Source: an uncultured Dysgonomonas sp.
GTDB taxonomy: Bacteria > Bacteroidota > Bacteroidia > Bacteroidales > Dysgonomonadaceae
Reading direction: 5' to 3'
Assembly: GCA_945273835.1 (NCBI GenBank)
Contig: CALYPL010000009.1
Span: forward strand, 1-64,000
Length of the DNA stretch: 64,000 nt
This document shows, one piece after another, positions 55,925 through 64,000 of this stretch (its first letter is position 1; every line of letters starts with the position of its first letter). Below the pieces are notes generated by a model. That model ran no database searches and was not told where the DNA came from. It saw only the letters and a program-made list of their open reading frames with translations. A program made the position numbers and the translations under genes.

Positions 55925-58900
55925 TTAGAATGAGGCATTAACACCAAGCGTGAAAGTTAGCGGTATGGGATAACCCCAAGCCGGATTTTCAGGGTCTACT
56001 CCTGTAAAACTTTTACTGTGGATTGTAAATACATTTTGTACACTCAGATAGGTACGTAAACTACCGATTTTGATGTTATCAAGTACTGATTTGGGTATGT
56101 TGTATCCAACTTGTAGGTTTCTCATTTTCAGATAAGAACCATTTTCTACAAAATAAGAAGATCGTCTTGCTTCGTTATTATTATCGGCAGCCGATAGCAT
56201 CGGTATTTTAGAATTCGGATTGGTTATAGGATGAAAAGCATCCAATAAGCGTCTTCCTTTATTTGAACGGGTATCGGACACACTCCAGAAATCGGAACGG
56301 GTTTTCAGGTCGCTGTAAATGTCTATGCCGTTTATACCCTGAAAATACATGGTCAGATCAAAATTTTTATATCCTAATGAGATATTCAATCCATACTCAA
56401 AATCAGGGGTTGGATCGCCTATCCATGTGCGGTCGTTATCGTCGATTTTACCATCATTATTCAAGTCCCGATAACGTATGCGACCGATTGCTTTTCCCGA
56501 TTGATAAGCATGTTTGTCAACTTCGTCCTGCGTGCGGAAAATACCGTCGGCTATCCATCCGTAAAAGTTCTCGCTTCCCACCGGTCTGCCGATAGCATTG
56601 TCCCATTTACCGTTTCCACCGTAACCGATCAATACTGATGGAGGCAGATGAGTGATTTTATTTTTATTGGTAGAGAAATTTCCCGCCAGATCGTAGGTCA
56701 ACCCGAAAGATGTTTGTCCACGATACCCCAGTGTAAACTCAAATCCTTTATTTTCCATTTTGGCTCCATTAAAGTATTTATTGGCACCCTCGCCTTTTAT
56801 ACCCGAATAAGGTGGTTGATATAGAATATCTTTGGTTTTCTTGATATAATATTCCACTGATCCGTACAGCGACTGATCAAAAAATCCGAAATCAAGCCCA
56901 ATATTAGTTTGAGTTGTAGTTTCCCATTTCAGATCGGGGTTAGCCAATTGCACACGTTTAAATCCTGCGGGTAATGTGCCTGAGCCTTTTCCGTCAATGT
57001 CATAGGCAGTACCCCAAATCGAATTCCATGTAGGATCACCTTTGCCATAATCGGTTTTGTAAATACTGTAAATAGCGTCATTCCCCATTGTTTGATTACC
57101 TGTCTGACCCCATCCGAATCGCAATTTGAGGTCTGACAGATAATCGGTTGTTTTCTGCATAAACGTTTCTTGCGAAACTCTCCAACCCAAATTGAAGGCT
57201 GGAAACATACCCCATCGGTTATTTTTGCCGAAACGTGATGAGCCGTCACGGCGTAAGGTTACCGAAGCCAGATATTTTTCATCATAAGCATACCCTATTT
57301 TACCGAAATAAGACATCAGCGAATACACAGCGTTATAACCTGAACCGATACTGCTACCAGTTGCTTCGTCGGGCCACATATAATCAGGGTCTTCGCTTGC
57401 GAATCCTTCGGCACTCGCGGCGAATTTCTGATATGTTTCTCTGAACATTTCCATGCCGAGAAGAGTCTCGAAACGGTTTTTATCGATTTGGAAATCATAT
57501 GTAGCCGTATTAGTCCAGGTCCATCTTGTCCAATGTTCCTGTTGCATAATGGATTCGTTTCGGTCACTTTCAATATTTCCGTTAATGAAACTATGTACAA
57601 GGGTGCGTCTGTACATATTTGAATAGTCTAACCCGAAATTGGAGCGTATGTTAAGCCCTTTCATCGGGTTGATGTTTGCGAAGGCATTGCCGAATATTCG
57701 CCAGTAACGGTATCGGTTATCTTTGTTGTCATGTAATAATCGTACAGGATTATTTCTGTCCGGTAATATACCTGTTGGTCCGCCCCAACCTTTGCCATCC
57801 GTTGTGTGTACCGGAATGAATGGAACGGCTATCAGTGCTGCTTCAGTTATCTGATAAGGGGCTTCTACTTCAGTCGTGTGGTTAATGGACAGATTTTCAC
57901 CCATGGTCAACACGTTGTTAAATAGTTTGTAATCGCCATTGATGCGGGCTGAGATACGGGAAAAATCAGTTTCTTTCACTAATCCGTTATTATCGTAATA
58001 ACCAAGCGAGAAAAAATAATTTCCTTTCTCCGTACCGTTTGTTACTGACAGGTTATAGGATTGGGCAAAGCCAATTCTGGTTATTTCATCTACCCAGTCA
58101 GTATTTGATGTGCGCATCTTTTGCCCTCGTTTATTGTACATAAATTCAGGTATATATACATCTTCAAAAATACGTGTGCCATCGGGTCTTGTCGATTCTT
58201 TGTAGATAAAACCATAACCGTTGTTATTCGGGTTTTGTCCCGAATTTACAGTTGCCTGCCAATAAGCCTGAGCATATTCTCGTGAGTTCAGAACTTTGAG
58301 TTTATTGGCATAATCGGCAACCGAAAGATAAGCATCGAAGTTTACTTTCAGAACGCCTTTTTTACCTTTCTTGGTCGTAACTATTATTACACCATTTGCT
58401 GCACGTGATCCATAAATACTTGCTGCTGAGGCATCACGAAGCACTTGTATGCTTTCGATGTCGTTTGAGTTCAGCTCGTGCATGCCGGCGGTGGTAGGCA
58501 CACCGTCTATTATATAAAGCGGATCATTGTTGTTTAGTGTGCCTATACCACGAATACGCACGGTGGCTTTGCCGGCTGGATTTCCATCGTTTGTTACTTG
58601 CATCCCTGCAACACGTCCTTGTAAGGCTTTCATAGCATTATTGTCGGGTGTTGACATCATTTCTTTTACATCTATTACCGATACCGCCCCTGTAAGATCG
58701 GCTTTACGTTCGGTACGATATCCTACGGCTACAACTTCTTTGAGCATCAAAGCATCTTCTGTCATTGCGACATTTATTGTTTTTCTGCCCTCTATTTTTA
58801 TCTCCTGAGATTTGAAGCCAATATAGGAGAATTCAAGTATGGCATCGGGTGATGCTTTTATACTGTATTCTCCGTCAATACCGGTCATAGTCCCCTCAGC

Positions 58901-59047
58901 AGAGTTTTTTATTTTCACGGTAACACCGGGCAAGGGTTCATTGTCTGTTGCCGATGTAATCACGCCAACTACCGTTGTTGTTTGCGCCCAAATGTTTGCA
59001 TTGTACAGAATGGGCAGTAGAAAGAATAAAATACATCTGATTTTCAT
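55925..59047 (-). CDS. SusC-like TonB-dependent fructan transporter
   Basis: A 1040-residue outer-membrane protein. A signal peptide (about 1-21) is followed by a carboxypeptidase-like domain (VVGVITSATDNEPLPGVTVKIKN). The EVVAVGYRTERKADLTGAVSVID TonB-box region and the plug domain (ALQGRVAGMQVTNDG, DPLYIIDGVP, IQVLRDASAASIYGSRAANGVIIVTTKKG) come next. A 22-strand-type barrel ends in a C-terminal Phe (TFTLGVNASF). It imports fructan oligosaccharides with the SusD partner. It heads the main operon and lies downstream of the operator at 59173-59203. Confidence 0.97.
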   Translation of the reverse strand: MKIRCILFFLLPILYNANIWAQTTTVVGVITSATDNEPLPGVTVKIKNSAEGTMTGIDGEYSIKASPDAILEFSYIGFKSQEIKIEGRKTINVAMTEDALMLKEVVAVGYRTERKADLTGAVSVIDVKEMMSTPDNNAMKALQGRVAGMQVTNDGNPAGKATVRIRGIGTLNNNDPLYIIDGVPTTAGMHELNSNDIESIQVLRDASAASIYGSRAANGVIIVTTKKGKKGVLKVNFDAYLSVADYANKLKVLNSREYAQAYWQATVNSGQNPNNNGYGFIYKESTRPDGTRIFEDVYIPEFMYNKRGQKMRTSNTDWVDEITRIGFAQSYNLSVTNGTEKGNYFFSLGYYDNNGLVKETDFSRISARINGDYKLFNNVLTMGENLSINHTTEVEAPYQITEAALIAVPFIPVHTTDGKGWGGPTGILPDRNNPVRLLHDNKDNRYRYWRIFGNAFANINPMKGLNIRSNFGLDYSNMYRRTLVHSFINGNIESDRNESIMQQEHWTRWTWTNTATYDFQIDKNRFETLLGMEMFRETYQKFAASAEGFASEDPDYMWPDEATGSSIGSGYNAVYSLMSYFGKIGYAYDEKYLASVTLRRDGSSRFGKNNRWGMFPAFNLGWRVSQETFMQKTTDYLSDLKLRFGWGQTGNQTMGNDAIYSIYKTDYGKGDPTWNSIWGTAYDIDGKGSGTLPAGFKRVQLANPDLKWETTTQTNIGLDFGFFDQSLYGSVEYYIKKTKDILYQPPYSGIKGEGANKYFNGAKMENKGFEFTLGYRGQTSFGLTYDLAGNFSTNKNKITHLPPSVLIGYGGNGKWDNAIGRPVGSENFYGWIADGIFRTQDEVDKHAYQSGKAIGRIRYRDLNNDGKIDDNDRTWIGDPTPDFEYGLNISLGYKNFDLTMYFQGINGIDIYSDLKTRSDFWSVSDTRSNKGRRLLDAFHPITNPNSKIPMLSAADNNNEARRSSYFVENGSYLKMRNLQVGYNIPKSVLDNIKIGSLRTYLSVQNVFTIHSKSFTGVDPENPAWGYPIPLTFTLGVNASF

Positions 59048-59122
59048 TTTTCGGTTCAGGTATTAAATTAAAGTATGGTTTAAGTTATATTTCTGATTAA
59101 GATTTGTCAGGTCAAGACAGTA

Positions 59123-59130
59123 CAAATAGA
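59123..59130 (-). promoter_or_regulatory. Weak -7-like element of the susC operon
   Basis: The minus strand reads TCTATTTG, one base off TAnnTTTG. Directly upstream at 59130-59145 lies a small inverted repeat (ACCGTT and AACGGT). The distance to the operator equals that at the MFS promoter. Confidence 0.45.
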
Positions 59131-59172
59131 CCGTTAAAAAACGGTTAATAATGTAAAAAATAGTTCATTAAC

Positions 59173-59203
59173 ATGTAAAAATGATGCATGTTGATTTTTA
59201 CAT
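59173..59203. promoter_or_regulatory. Candidate operator of the fructan regulator, susC copy
   Basis: ATGTAAAAAT and ATTTTTACAT form a perfect 10-bp inverted repeat with an 11-bp spacer. A further half site ATGTAAAAAA starts at 59151, 22 bases before the left arm, giving a two-helical-turn direct repeat as expected for an AraC-type binder. It matches the site at 48885. Confidence 0.7.
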
Positions 59204-59283
59204 TATATTGCTTATGTATTTGTTATACATATTATTATATATGCTTAAAGGTAGAGGTCCGTTAAATCAATATAAGTTTTTAT

Positions 59284-59291
59284 TAACTTTG
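59284..59291 (+). promoter_or_regulatory. Putative -7 element of the T9SS-sorted PKD protein gene
   Basis: The plus strand reads TAACTTTG. A GTG at 59291 could start the frame but overlaps this element, so the ATG at 59315 is used. Confidence 0.5.
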
Positions 59292-59314
59292 TGATTAATG
59301 ATATCTACAGATTT

Positions 59315-60607
59315 ATGAAAACCGGATTTTTCTATATTCTTATTATGCTTATCACAGCGCATTATGGTCTTTACGCTCAAAAGATTAAAGCATCGGGAGG
59401 AATGGGTGATCCTTATGTTTATAAAGAAAATTTGGTCGGTACGGGCATAGAGGCTGTATATTTATTCAACGGTCTTTCAGGAGCATCAATTTCATTTACA
59501 TCCTCTTCGCCATCGATACGTATATATCGTTATAAAAATTCTATTGCCGATAAACAATTGATTCCGCAATCGGATATTAGCGAGACGCAGGAAGTGCAGG
59601 GTACTGTTTATACTGTTTCAAACCTTATGGATGGTTATGGTTATTATATCGATACCAATCCAATACGAGTTCAATGGGTTATTGATTACAGCTTACACCA
59701 GACTAAACTTCATTCCATTGTACCTGTTGAGGATGACGATAAATGCGATCTTATCAAACTGCTTATCGATAAGCAAGAGGATTTATTCTATTATACCACA
59801 AGCGGTATTAAACGTACAGTAACCTGTCGCTACAATGTATCGTATAATACGATGGAATGGAAAGATGACCGATTTAATACAAAGCTATTTACTTCTGATG
59901 AAAGCCAGATAGCCTCTGAATTCATTGTTTCAGCACCTTTGGAAGATACTCATTTTTCACTTTCAGGCGATCAGTTTGCTCGTCATTTCAGAATAGATAA
60001 AGTCCTTCAAACTGGCTTATATCATGCCGTGGCAACGGAGGCGCATATTAATTACGAACAGGATAGTGATAATAAGGTAGATAATAGTCCGGGCGGTTCA
60101 GCTCCATTGACTATTCACTTTCAAGGGTATGCCAACGAGCCGGTCAGCCGTTTTTACACTTGGAATATTTATAATGTTAAAGACTTGAATAATCCGATAA
60201 TACGCTTTACTGATAAGGATATATCTTATACTTTCGATAAATCGGGTAATTATAAAGTGGTGCTTGAAGTTGCCAATCGGGAATCTTCATGCTCAGATAC
60301 AACAAGTATATCTTTTAAGATAACCGAGTCGTTCCTTGATGTGCCTAATTTTTTTGTTACGGGAAGTGTATCGGGTGTTAACAATGAGTTTAAAGTAGCT
60401 TATAAATCACTTGTACGTTTCAAATGCACTATTTTTAATCGTTGGGGTGTGAAACTTTATGAATGGAAAGACCCATCAGTAGGTTGGGATGGGCGTCATA
60501 ACGGTCGTTATGTAAGTCCCGGCGCATACTATTATGTGATTGATGCGGAAGGTGCGGACGGAGTGAAGTATAAAAGAGGTGGCGATATAAATATACTTCA
60601 CAAATAA
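59315..60607 (+). CDS. Secreted PKD protein with type B T9SS sorting domain
   Basis: A 430-residue protein with a signal peptide (MKTGFFYILIMLITAHYGLYA). An N-terminal region of unknown fold is followed by a PKD-like domain (about 255-345, PLTIHFQGYANEPVSRFYTWNIY). The C-terminal gliding-motility-associated domain (about 345-430) has FNRWGVKLYEWKDPSVGWDGRHNG and VSPGAYYYVIDAEG. That CHU_C-type tail directs export by the type IX secretion system. No T9SS machinery gene lies in the window, and gldH is not proof of it. The protein's function is unknown. Confidence 0.87.
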   Translation: MKTGFFYILIMLITAHYGLYAQKIKASGGMGDPYVYKENLVGTGIEAVYLFNGLSGASISFTSSSPSIRIYRYKNSIADKQLIPQSDISETQEVQGTVYTVSNLMDGYGYYIDTNPIRVQWVIDYSLHQTKLHSIVPVEDDDKCDLIKLLIDKQEDLFYYTTSGIKRTVTCRYNVSYNTMEWKDDRFNTKLFTSDESQIASEFIVSAPLEDTHFSLSGDQFARHFRIDKVLQTGLYHAVATEAHINYEQDSDNKVDNSPGGSAPLTIHFQGYANEPVSRFYTWNIYNVKDLNNPIIRFTDKDISYTFDKSGNYKVVLEVANRESSCSDTTSISFKITESFLDVPNFFVTGSVSGVNNEFKVAYKSLVRFKCTIFNRWGVKLYEWKDPSVGWDGRHNGRYVSPGAYYYVIDAEGADGVKYKRGGDINILHK

Positions 60608-60646
60608 TATATTTTACATGTTTTATGTTAAATTATATAATTTTTG

Positions 60647-60654
60647 TACTTTTG
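60647..60654 (+). promoter_or_regulatory. Putative -7 element of the TRL-like lipoprotein gene
   Basis: The plus strand reads TACTTTTG. It predicts a leader of about 100 nt that includes the 20-bp palindrome at 60709. Confidence 0.5.
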
Positions 60655-60708
60655 TGTTTAATTAGATTTTTTTTTTAATATCAGGTTTACTATATAGATA
60701 AACTTAAT

Positions 60709-60728
60709 TTTAGTTCTTAAGAACTAAA
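60709..60728. repeat. Perfect 20-bp palindrome in the leader of the TRL-like gene
   Basis: TTTAGTTCTT is followed directly by its reverse complement AAGAACTAAA. It lies 33 bases upstream of the ATG at 60762 and could be an operator or an RNA hairpin in the untranslated leader. Confidence 0.55.
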
Positions 60729-60761
60729 TCCATTTTATAATTAAAATTTACAAAATTACAA

Positions 60762-61076
60762 ATGAAAAAGTTTTTATTTCCTTTAGCATTAGCTACGGCT
60801 TTAATTGTATCAAGTTGTGGTGTAACAAAAAGTCCATTACAGGGTTATATGTATACTGATGTAACATCAGGTTTACACGCAACTGGAAATACTTTGGGTA
60901 AAAAAGTTGGTAGAGCTTCTGTAAAAAGTTATCTTAATTTAATTGCTGTAGGTGATGCAAGCATCCAAACTGCCGCTAAATCTGCCGGTATTAATAATAT
61001 TAGTCACATAGACGAACATGTAAATACTATATTTGGTGTCGTTTCAACTCACGAAGTGATTGTTTACGGAGATTAA
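60762..61076 (+). CDS. TRL-like family small lipoprotein
   Basis: A 104-residue lipoprotein (lipobox VSSC, Cys19). The mature part reads GYMYTDVTSGLHATGNTLGKKVGRASVKSYL, then LIAVGDASIQTAAKSAGINNISHIDEHVNTIFGVVSTHEVIVYG. This matches the TRL family, named for a tRNA-associated locus protein, whose function is unknown. The glycine-rich first part and GDASI segment are conserved. It has its own promoter and terminator. A long leader with a palindrome hints at post-transcriptional or repressor control. Confidence 0.82.
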   Translation: MKKFLFPLALATALIVSSCGVTKSPLQGYMYTDVTSGLHATGNTLGKKVGRASVKSYLNLIAVGDASIQTAAKSAGINNISHIDEHVNTIFGVVSTHEVIVYGD

Positions 61077-61093
61077 TGAGCTTCTAATAATTT

Positions 61094-61128
61094 TAAGGGA
61101 ATCTATACATGGGTTCCCTTTCTTTTTT
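61094..61128 (+). terminator. Intrinsic terminator after the TRL-like gene
   Basis: AAGGGAA pairs with TTCCCTT around an 11-12-base loop, followed by TCTTTTTTCT. It lies 18 bases past the stop. Confidence 0.85.
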
Positions 61129-61137
61129 CTATAATAC

Positions 61138-61656
61138 ATGAGAGTATATTTTACTATTATCATTTCGGTTTTTATTTTATCAGATTTGTCTGCACAGAAT
61201 ATAAAAAATAAGTATTCATTTAGGACAAGTGAAAATTATAATGTTCTGTTTGTTCATCCGCAAAAAGATTTTGAGTGCCGCGAACTTCCCGGTGGTTTAG
61301 AATATGATCTGACTTATGTATCTACAGTAGATTCGATAACTTTTAATTATATATATATTACTAATAGACCTTTACCAACGGACTCCATAGCTTTTACGAA
61401 TGGAAAAGACCGTTTTGTATGTGATTCAGCTGAATTATTGTTTATTGAGCCTTATAAAAAAGATAACTGGAAAAACAGATTCTCTACAAAGCTGTCAAAA
61501 GCTGAATTTACAGCCTTATACCAGTCAAATCTCCCGCTTAGTATAGTTATATATAATAAAGGGAAAGGATATCCTTTTATGATAAAACAAAATAAATGGA
61601 ATAATCAGGCTGCTGTCGTCAATAAAATATTTCAGATCGTGGAATATAATCGATAA
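61138..61656 (+). CDS. Secreted protein of unknown function
   Basis: A 172-residue protein with a signal peptide (about 1-19, ending DLSAQ). The mature part is beta-rich with many aromatic residues and two Cys (in FECREL and FVCDSAEL) that could form a disulfide. I recognise no family. The start lies only 10 bases after the terminator of the TRL-like gene, and no -7 element is visible, so it may depend on readthrough. The stop is one base from the recG stop on the other strand. Confidence 0.75.
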   Translation: MRVYFTIIISVFILSDLSAQNIKNKYSFRTSENYNVLFVHPQKDFECRELPGGLEYDLTYVSTVDSITFNYIYITNRPLPTDSIAFTNGKDRFVCDSAELLFIEPYKKDNWKNRFSTKLSKAEFTALYQSNLPLSIVIYNKGKGYPFMIKQNKWNNQAAVVNKIFQIVEYNR

Positions 61657-61657
61657 C

Positions 61658-63754
61658 TTAACTTATCATACCCCAATTATAACGGTTACCGCTTAATTTG
61701 CGTAGTTGTTTCTTTAAAATTAGATGTTCGGGTTTTTCAAGTTGAGGATCTTCATCAAGCAGTTTCTGGGCTATGCTTCTTGCAAATTGAAGCGTTTCAC
61801 TGTCTTTGACTATATTAGCGATTTTTAAGTTGAAAGGAATACCACTTTGTTGCGTACCTTCAAGATCGCCCGGTCCTCGGAACTTTAAGTCGGCTTCTGC
61901 AATCTCGAAACCATCAGTACTTTCAACCATGATGTTGATGCGTTTGCGTGTATCGGCTGAAAGTTCATATGGCGTAACAAGTATACAGAATGATTGATCT
62001 GCTCCTCGTCCCACACGCCCCCTAAGCTGATGGAGTTGAGAAAGCCCAAATCGCTGCGCACTTTCGATGACCATTACGGAAGCATTTGGTACGTTGACCC
62101 CAACTTCTATAACAGTAGTCGCAACCATAATCTGCGCTTCATTGTTTACGAAGCGTTGCATTTCGGCATCTTTCTCTTTCGGTTTCATCTTACCGTGAAC
62201 TTTACAAACCGTATATTCAGGAAATACCTCCTGTATATGCTCAAAACCTTCCTCAAGATTCTTTAAATCGAGTTTCTCACTTTCTTCAATCAAAGGATAA
62301 ACTATATAAACCTGTCTGCCTTCTGATAATTGTTTGCGTATTGATTGATATAATCCCTGACGCTTTTTATCATATACGTGTAACGTTTCAATTGGCTTAC
62401 GTCCCGGAGGCAGTTCATCAATAACAGAAACATCCAAGTCTCCATAAACGGTCATAGCCAATGTACGGGGTATAGGAGTTGCTGTCATAACCAGCATATG
62501 CGGCGGATTAGAATTTTTAGTCCATAATTTTGCACGTTGCGCTACCCCGAATCGGTGTTGCTCATCTATTATCACTAAGCCCAGATTACTGAATTGTACG
62601 GTGTCTTCAATTAAGGCATGAGTTCCGATCAATATATTCACATCTCCTGTTAATAGCCCTGTATGAATGCGTTCACGATCTTTCTTTTTGGTTGAGCCTG
62701 TAAGTAGTTCGACATTCAAACCTAATCCTCTGATCATTTCACTGATCGAAGCGAAATGTTGGGTCGCCAATATCTCGGTAGGTGCCATCAGAGCGGCTTG
62801 AAAACCATTGTCAATAGCAATGAGCATAAGCATCAATGCGACAAGTGTTTTTCCGCTCCCCACATCGCCTTGTAACAAACGATTCATTTGCTCGCCTGTA
62901 TCCATATCCCGACGAATTTCCTTTATTACACGCTTCTGAGCGTTTGTCAATTCAAAAGGCAAATTTTTTGCATAAAAGGTGTTCAGATATTCGCCGACTT
63001 TATTAAATACAAATCCTTTTAATTTCGACTTACGCTCTGCCGTATAACGGAGTATGTTCAGTTGTATATAAAAAAGTTCTTCAAACTTGAGCCTGTGTTG
63101 TGCTTCGCGCAATAAAGCGGGAGTTTCAGGGAAATGGATGTTGCGTAATGCATCCTTCAATCCCATCAACCGATTATCTCTTATAACGCTTGCAGGTAAG
63201 GTTTCAGACAAATGATTCATTACTGATTGGAACGCACTTAGCATTATTTTCTGTATAGCTTTAGAATTAAGATAATGCTTTTTCATCTTTTCCGTAGTGT
63301 TGTAGAAAGGCATTAAACCTGTCTGACGTCGTTCCTCCGTAATAAATGGATCAATCTCGGGATGGGCAATATTGAACCGATCTCCGAATTGAGTTGGTTT
63401 ACCGAATATTATGTATGGTGAATGTGTCTTATATTTGTCTGTTATAAATTTAGCACCCTGAAACCAAACAAGATCTATAAAACCGGTTCCATCGGTAAAA
63501 TGACCAACAAGACGCTTATTGCGTCCTTCACCAAAAGTCTCAAAAGCAGTGATTTTCCCTTTAAGTTGGATATATGGCATATTGCCGTCTATCTCGTGAA
63601 TGAAATAGATACGACTTCTGTCAACGTATCTGTATGGAAAATAATAAAGTAAATCTTCAACAGTGAATATTTCTATTTCCTTATTCAGAATATCAGCCTT
63701 TTTAGGGCCGACACCTTGCAAATACTTAATGTCCGTGTGTAAGACTTCAGTCAT
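61658..63754 (-). CDS. recG: ATP-dependent DNA helicase RecG
   Basis: RecG remodels stalled replication forks and branched DNA. The 698-residue protein has the N-terminal wedge OB domain (about 55-150). The SF2 helicase motifs are LLQGDVGSGKTLVALM (I), APTEILATQHF (Ia), DEQHRFGVAQR (II) and TATPIPRTLAM (III). QLRGRVGRG (VI) and the TRG-motif region SFCILVTPYELSADTRKRI complete it. The length is normal. SSB, whose acidic tip recruits RecG in other bacteria, is encoded at 36000-36452. Confidence 0.97.
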   Translation of the reverse strand: MTEVLHTDIKYLQGVGPKKADILNKEIEIFTVEDLLYYFPYRYVDRSRIYFIHEIDGNMPYIQLKGKITAFETFGEGRNKRLVGHFTDGTGFIDLVWFQGAKFITDKYKTHSPYIIFGKPTQFGDRFNIAHPEIDPFITEERRQTGLMPFYNTTEKMKKHYLNSKAIQKIMLSAFQSVMNHLSETLPASVIRDNRLMGLKDALRNIHFPETPALLREAQHRLKFEELFYIQLNILRYTAERKSKLKGFVFNKVGEYLNTFYAKNLPFELTNAQKRVIKEIRRDMDTGEQMNRLLQGDVGSGKTLVALMLMLIAIDNGFQAALMAPTEILATQHFASISEMIRGLGLNVELLTGSTKKKDRERIHTGLLTGDVNILIGTHALIEDTVQFSNLGLVIIDEQHRFGVAQRAKLWTKNSNPPHMLVMTATPIPRTLAMTVYGDLDVSVIDELPPGRKPIETLHVYDKKRQGLYQSIRKQLSEGRQVYIVYPLIEESEKLDLKNLEEGFEHIQEVFPEYTVCKVHGKMKPKEKDAEMQRFVNNEAQIMVATTVIEVGVNVPNASVMVIESAQRFGLSQLHQLRGRVGRGADQSFCILVTPYELSADTRKRINIMVESTDGFEIAEADLKFRGPGDLEGTQQSGIPFNLKIANIVKDSETLQFARSIAQKLLDEDPQLEKPEHLILKKQLRKLSGNRYNWGMIS

Positions 63755-64000
63755 TAATTGAGATATAATTCATTTATGATTGTTAAAAAGTAACATAAGT
63801 AACACAATTATGCCATTTTACAAAATGCCAAATTTGAATTATGGCACTTTTTCATTATTGTATCATTTTAAAGACTTTTACAAATATAAGTATTATATAG
63901 ATAAATTGACGTAAAGGACTTTGTGGTATAGCAAGGATGGATGAATTTCAAATTGCTTTGTCTGATTTGTGAGAACTTAACTTTTTGAAGATTATTGTGA
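63755..64000. other. End of window, 246 bp without a gene
   Basis: The region is AT-rich. TATATTTG on the minus strand at 63881-63888 could be a distant -7 element for recG. I see no coding start running off the end. Confidence 0.5.

Noticed and set aside
63797-63845. Inverted repeat TGCCAT...ATGGCA near the window end
   Set aside because: The arms are only 6 bp with a long AT-rich spacer, so it is not distinguishable from chance.

Overview
The window comes from a low-GC member of the Bacteroidetes, most likely the order Bacteroidales and close to Dysgonomonas or other Porphyromonadaceae-like lineages. The evidence is a SusC/SusD pair, a hybrid two-component regulator with an AraC output domain, Bacteroidetes-restricted families (DUF4831, DUF5715, DUF3127, GldH), a type IX secretion (T9SS) type B sorting domain, and repeated TAnnTTTG -7 promoter elements with no Shine-Dalgarno sequences. 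The genus is an inference. No rRNA, tRNA, CRISPR array, insertion sequence or phage gene was seen. Several plausible starts lie downstream of the longest open frame because the longer start would sit inside a -7 element or a terminator; coordinates here use the corrected starts.

Layout. 1-9.1 kb: gldH (cut by the window edge) and ricT, a DUF4831 protein, truA, a DUF5715 lipoprotein, a small secreted protein with a membrane-bound TPR-HTH regulator, and a fused nucleoside kinase. 9.5-14.7 kb: nitroreductase, ruvB with a LolC/E-type permease, and a TPR protein. 14.8-22.9 kb: ruvX, def, two Wza-like exporters and a Wzc-type tyrosine kinase in one run, then lptB, a branched-chain aminotransferase, an exported second deformylase and a Dps-like protein. 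23-31.6 kb: two divergent tyrosine-phosphatase homologues, one with a destroyed active site, then an outer-membrane barrel, a zinc metalloprotease and a TrmH-type methyltransferase. 31.6-43.9 kb: prs, an AlkC-like protein, an alpha-amylase, a patatin, ssb, an MscS channel, rpsO, a DUF3127 protein, an AI-2E/PerM-family protein, dacB (PBP4), an FKBP, glyS and argB.

43.9-59.2 kb is a complete fructan (probably levan) utilisation locus with the same gene order as the Bacteroides thetaiotaomicron BT1754-BT1763 locus: hybrid sensor-regulator, fructokinase, MFS importer, two GH32 enzymes, a surface glycan-binding lipoprotein, SusD and SusC. The proposed flow is surface endo-cleavage, SusCD import, periplasmic exo-cleavage to fructose, MFS uptake, phosphorylation, and fructose sensing by the hybrid regulator. 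The most striking new signal is a pair of near-identical inverted-repeat sites, one upstream of susC and one upstream of the MFS-fructokinase operon, each placed 50 bp from a TTTG core. They are strong candidates for the regulator's operator. 59.3-64 kb holds a T9SS-sorted PKD protein, a TRL-like lipoprotein, an unknown secreted protein and recG.
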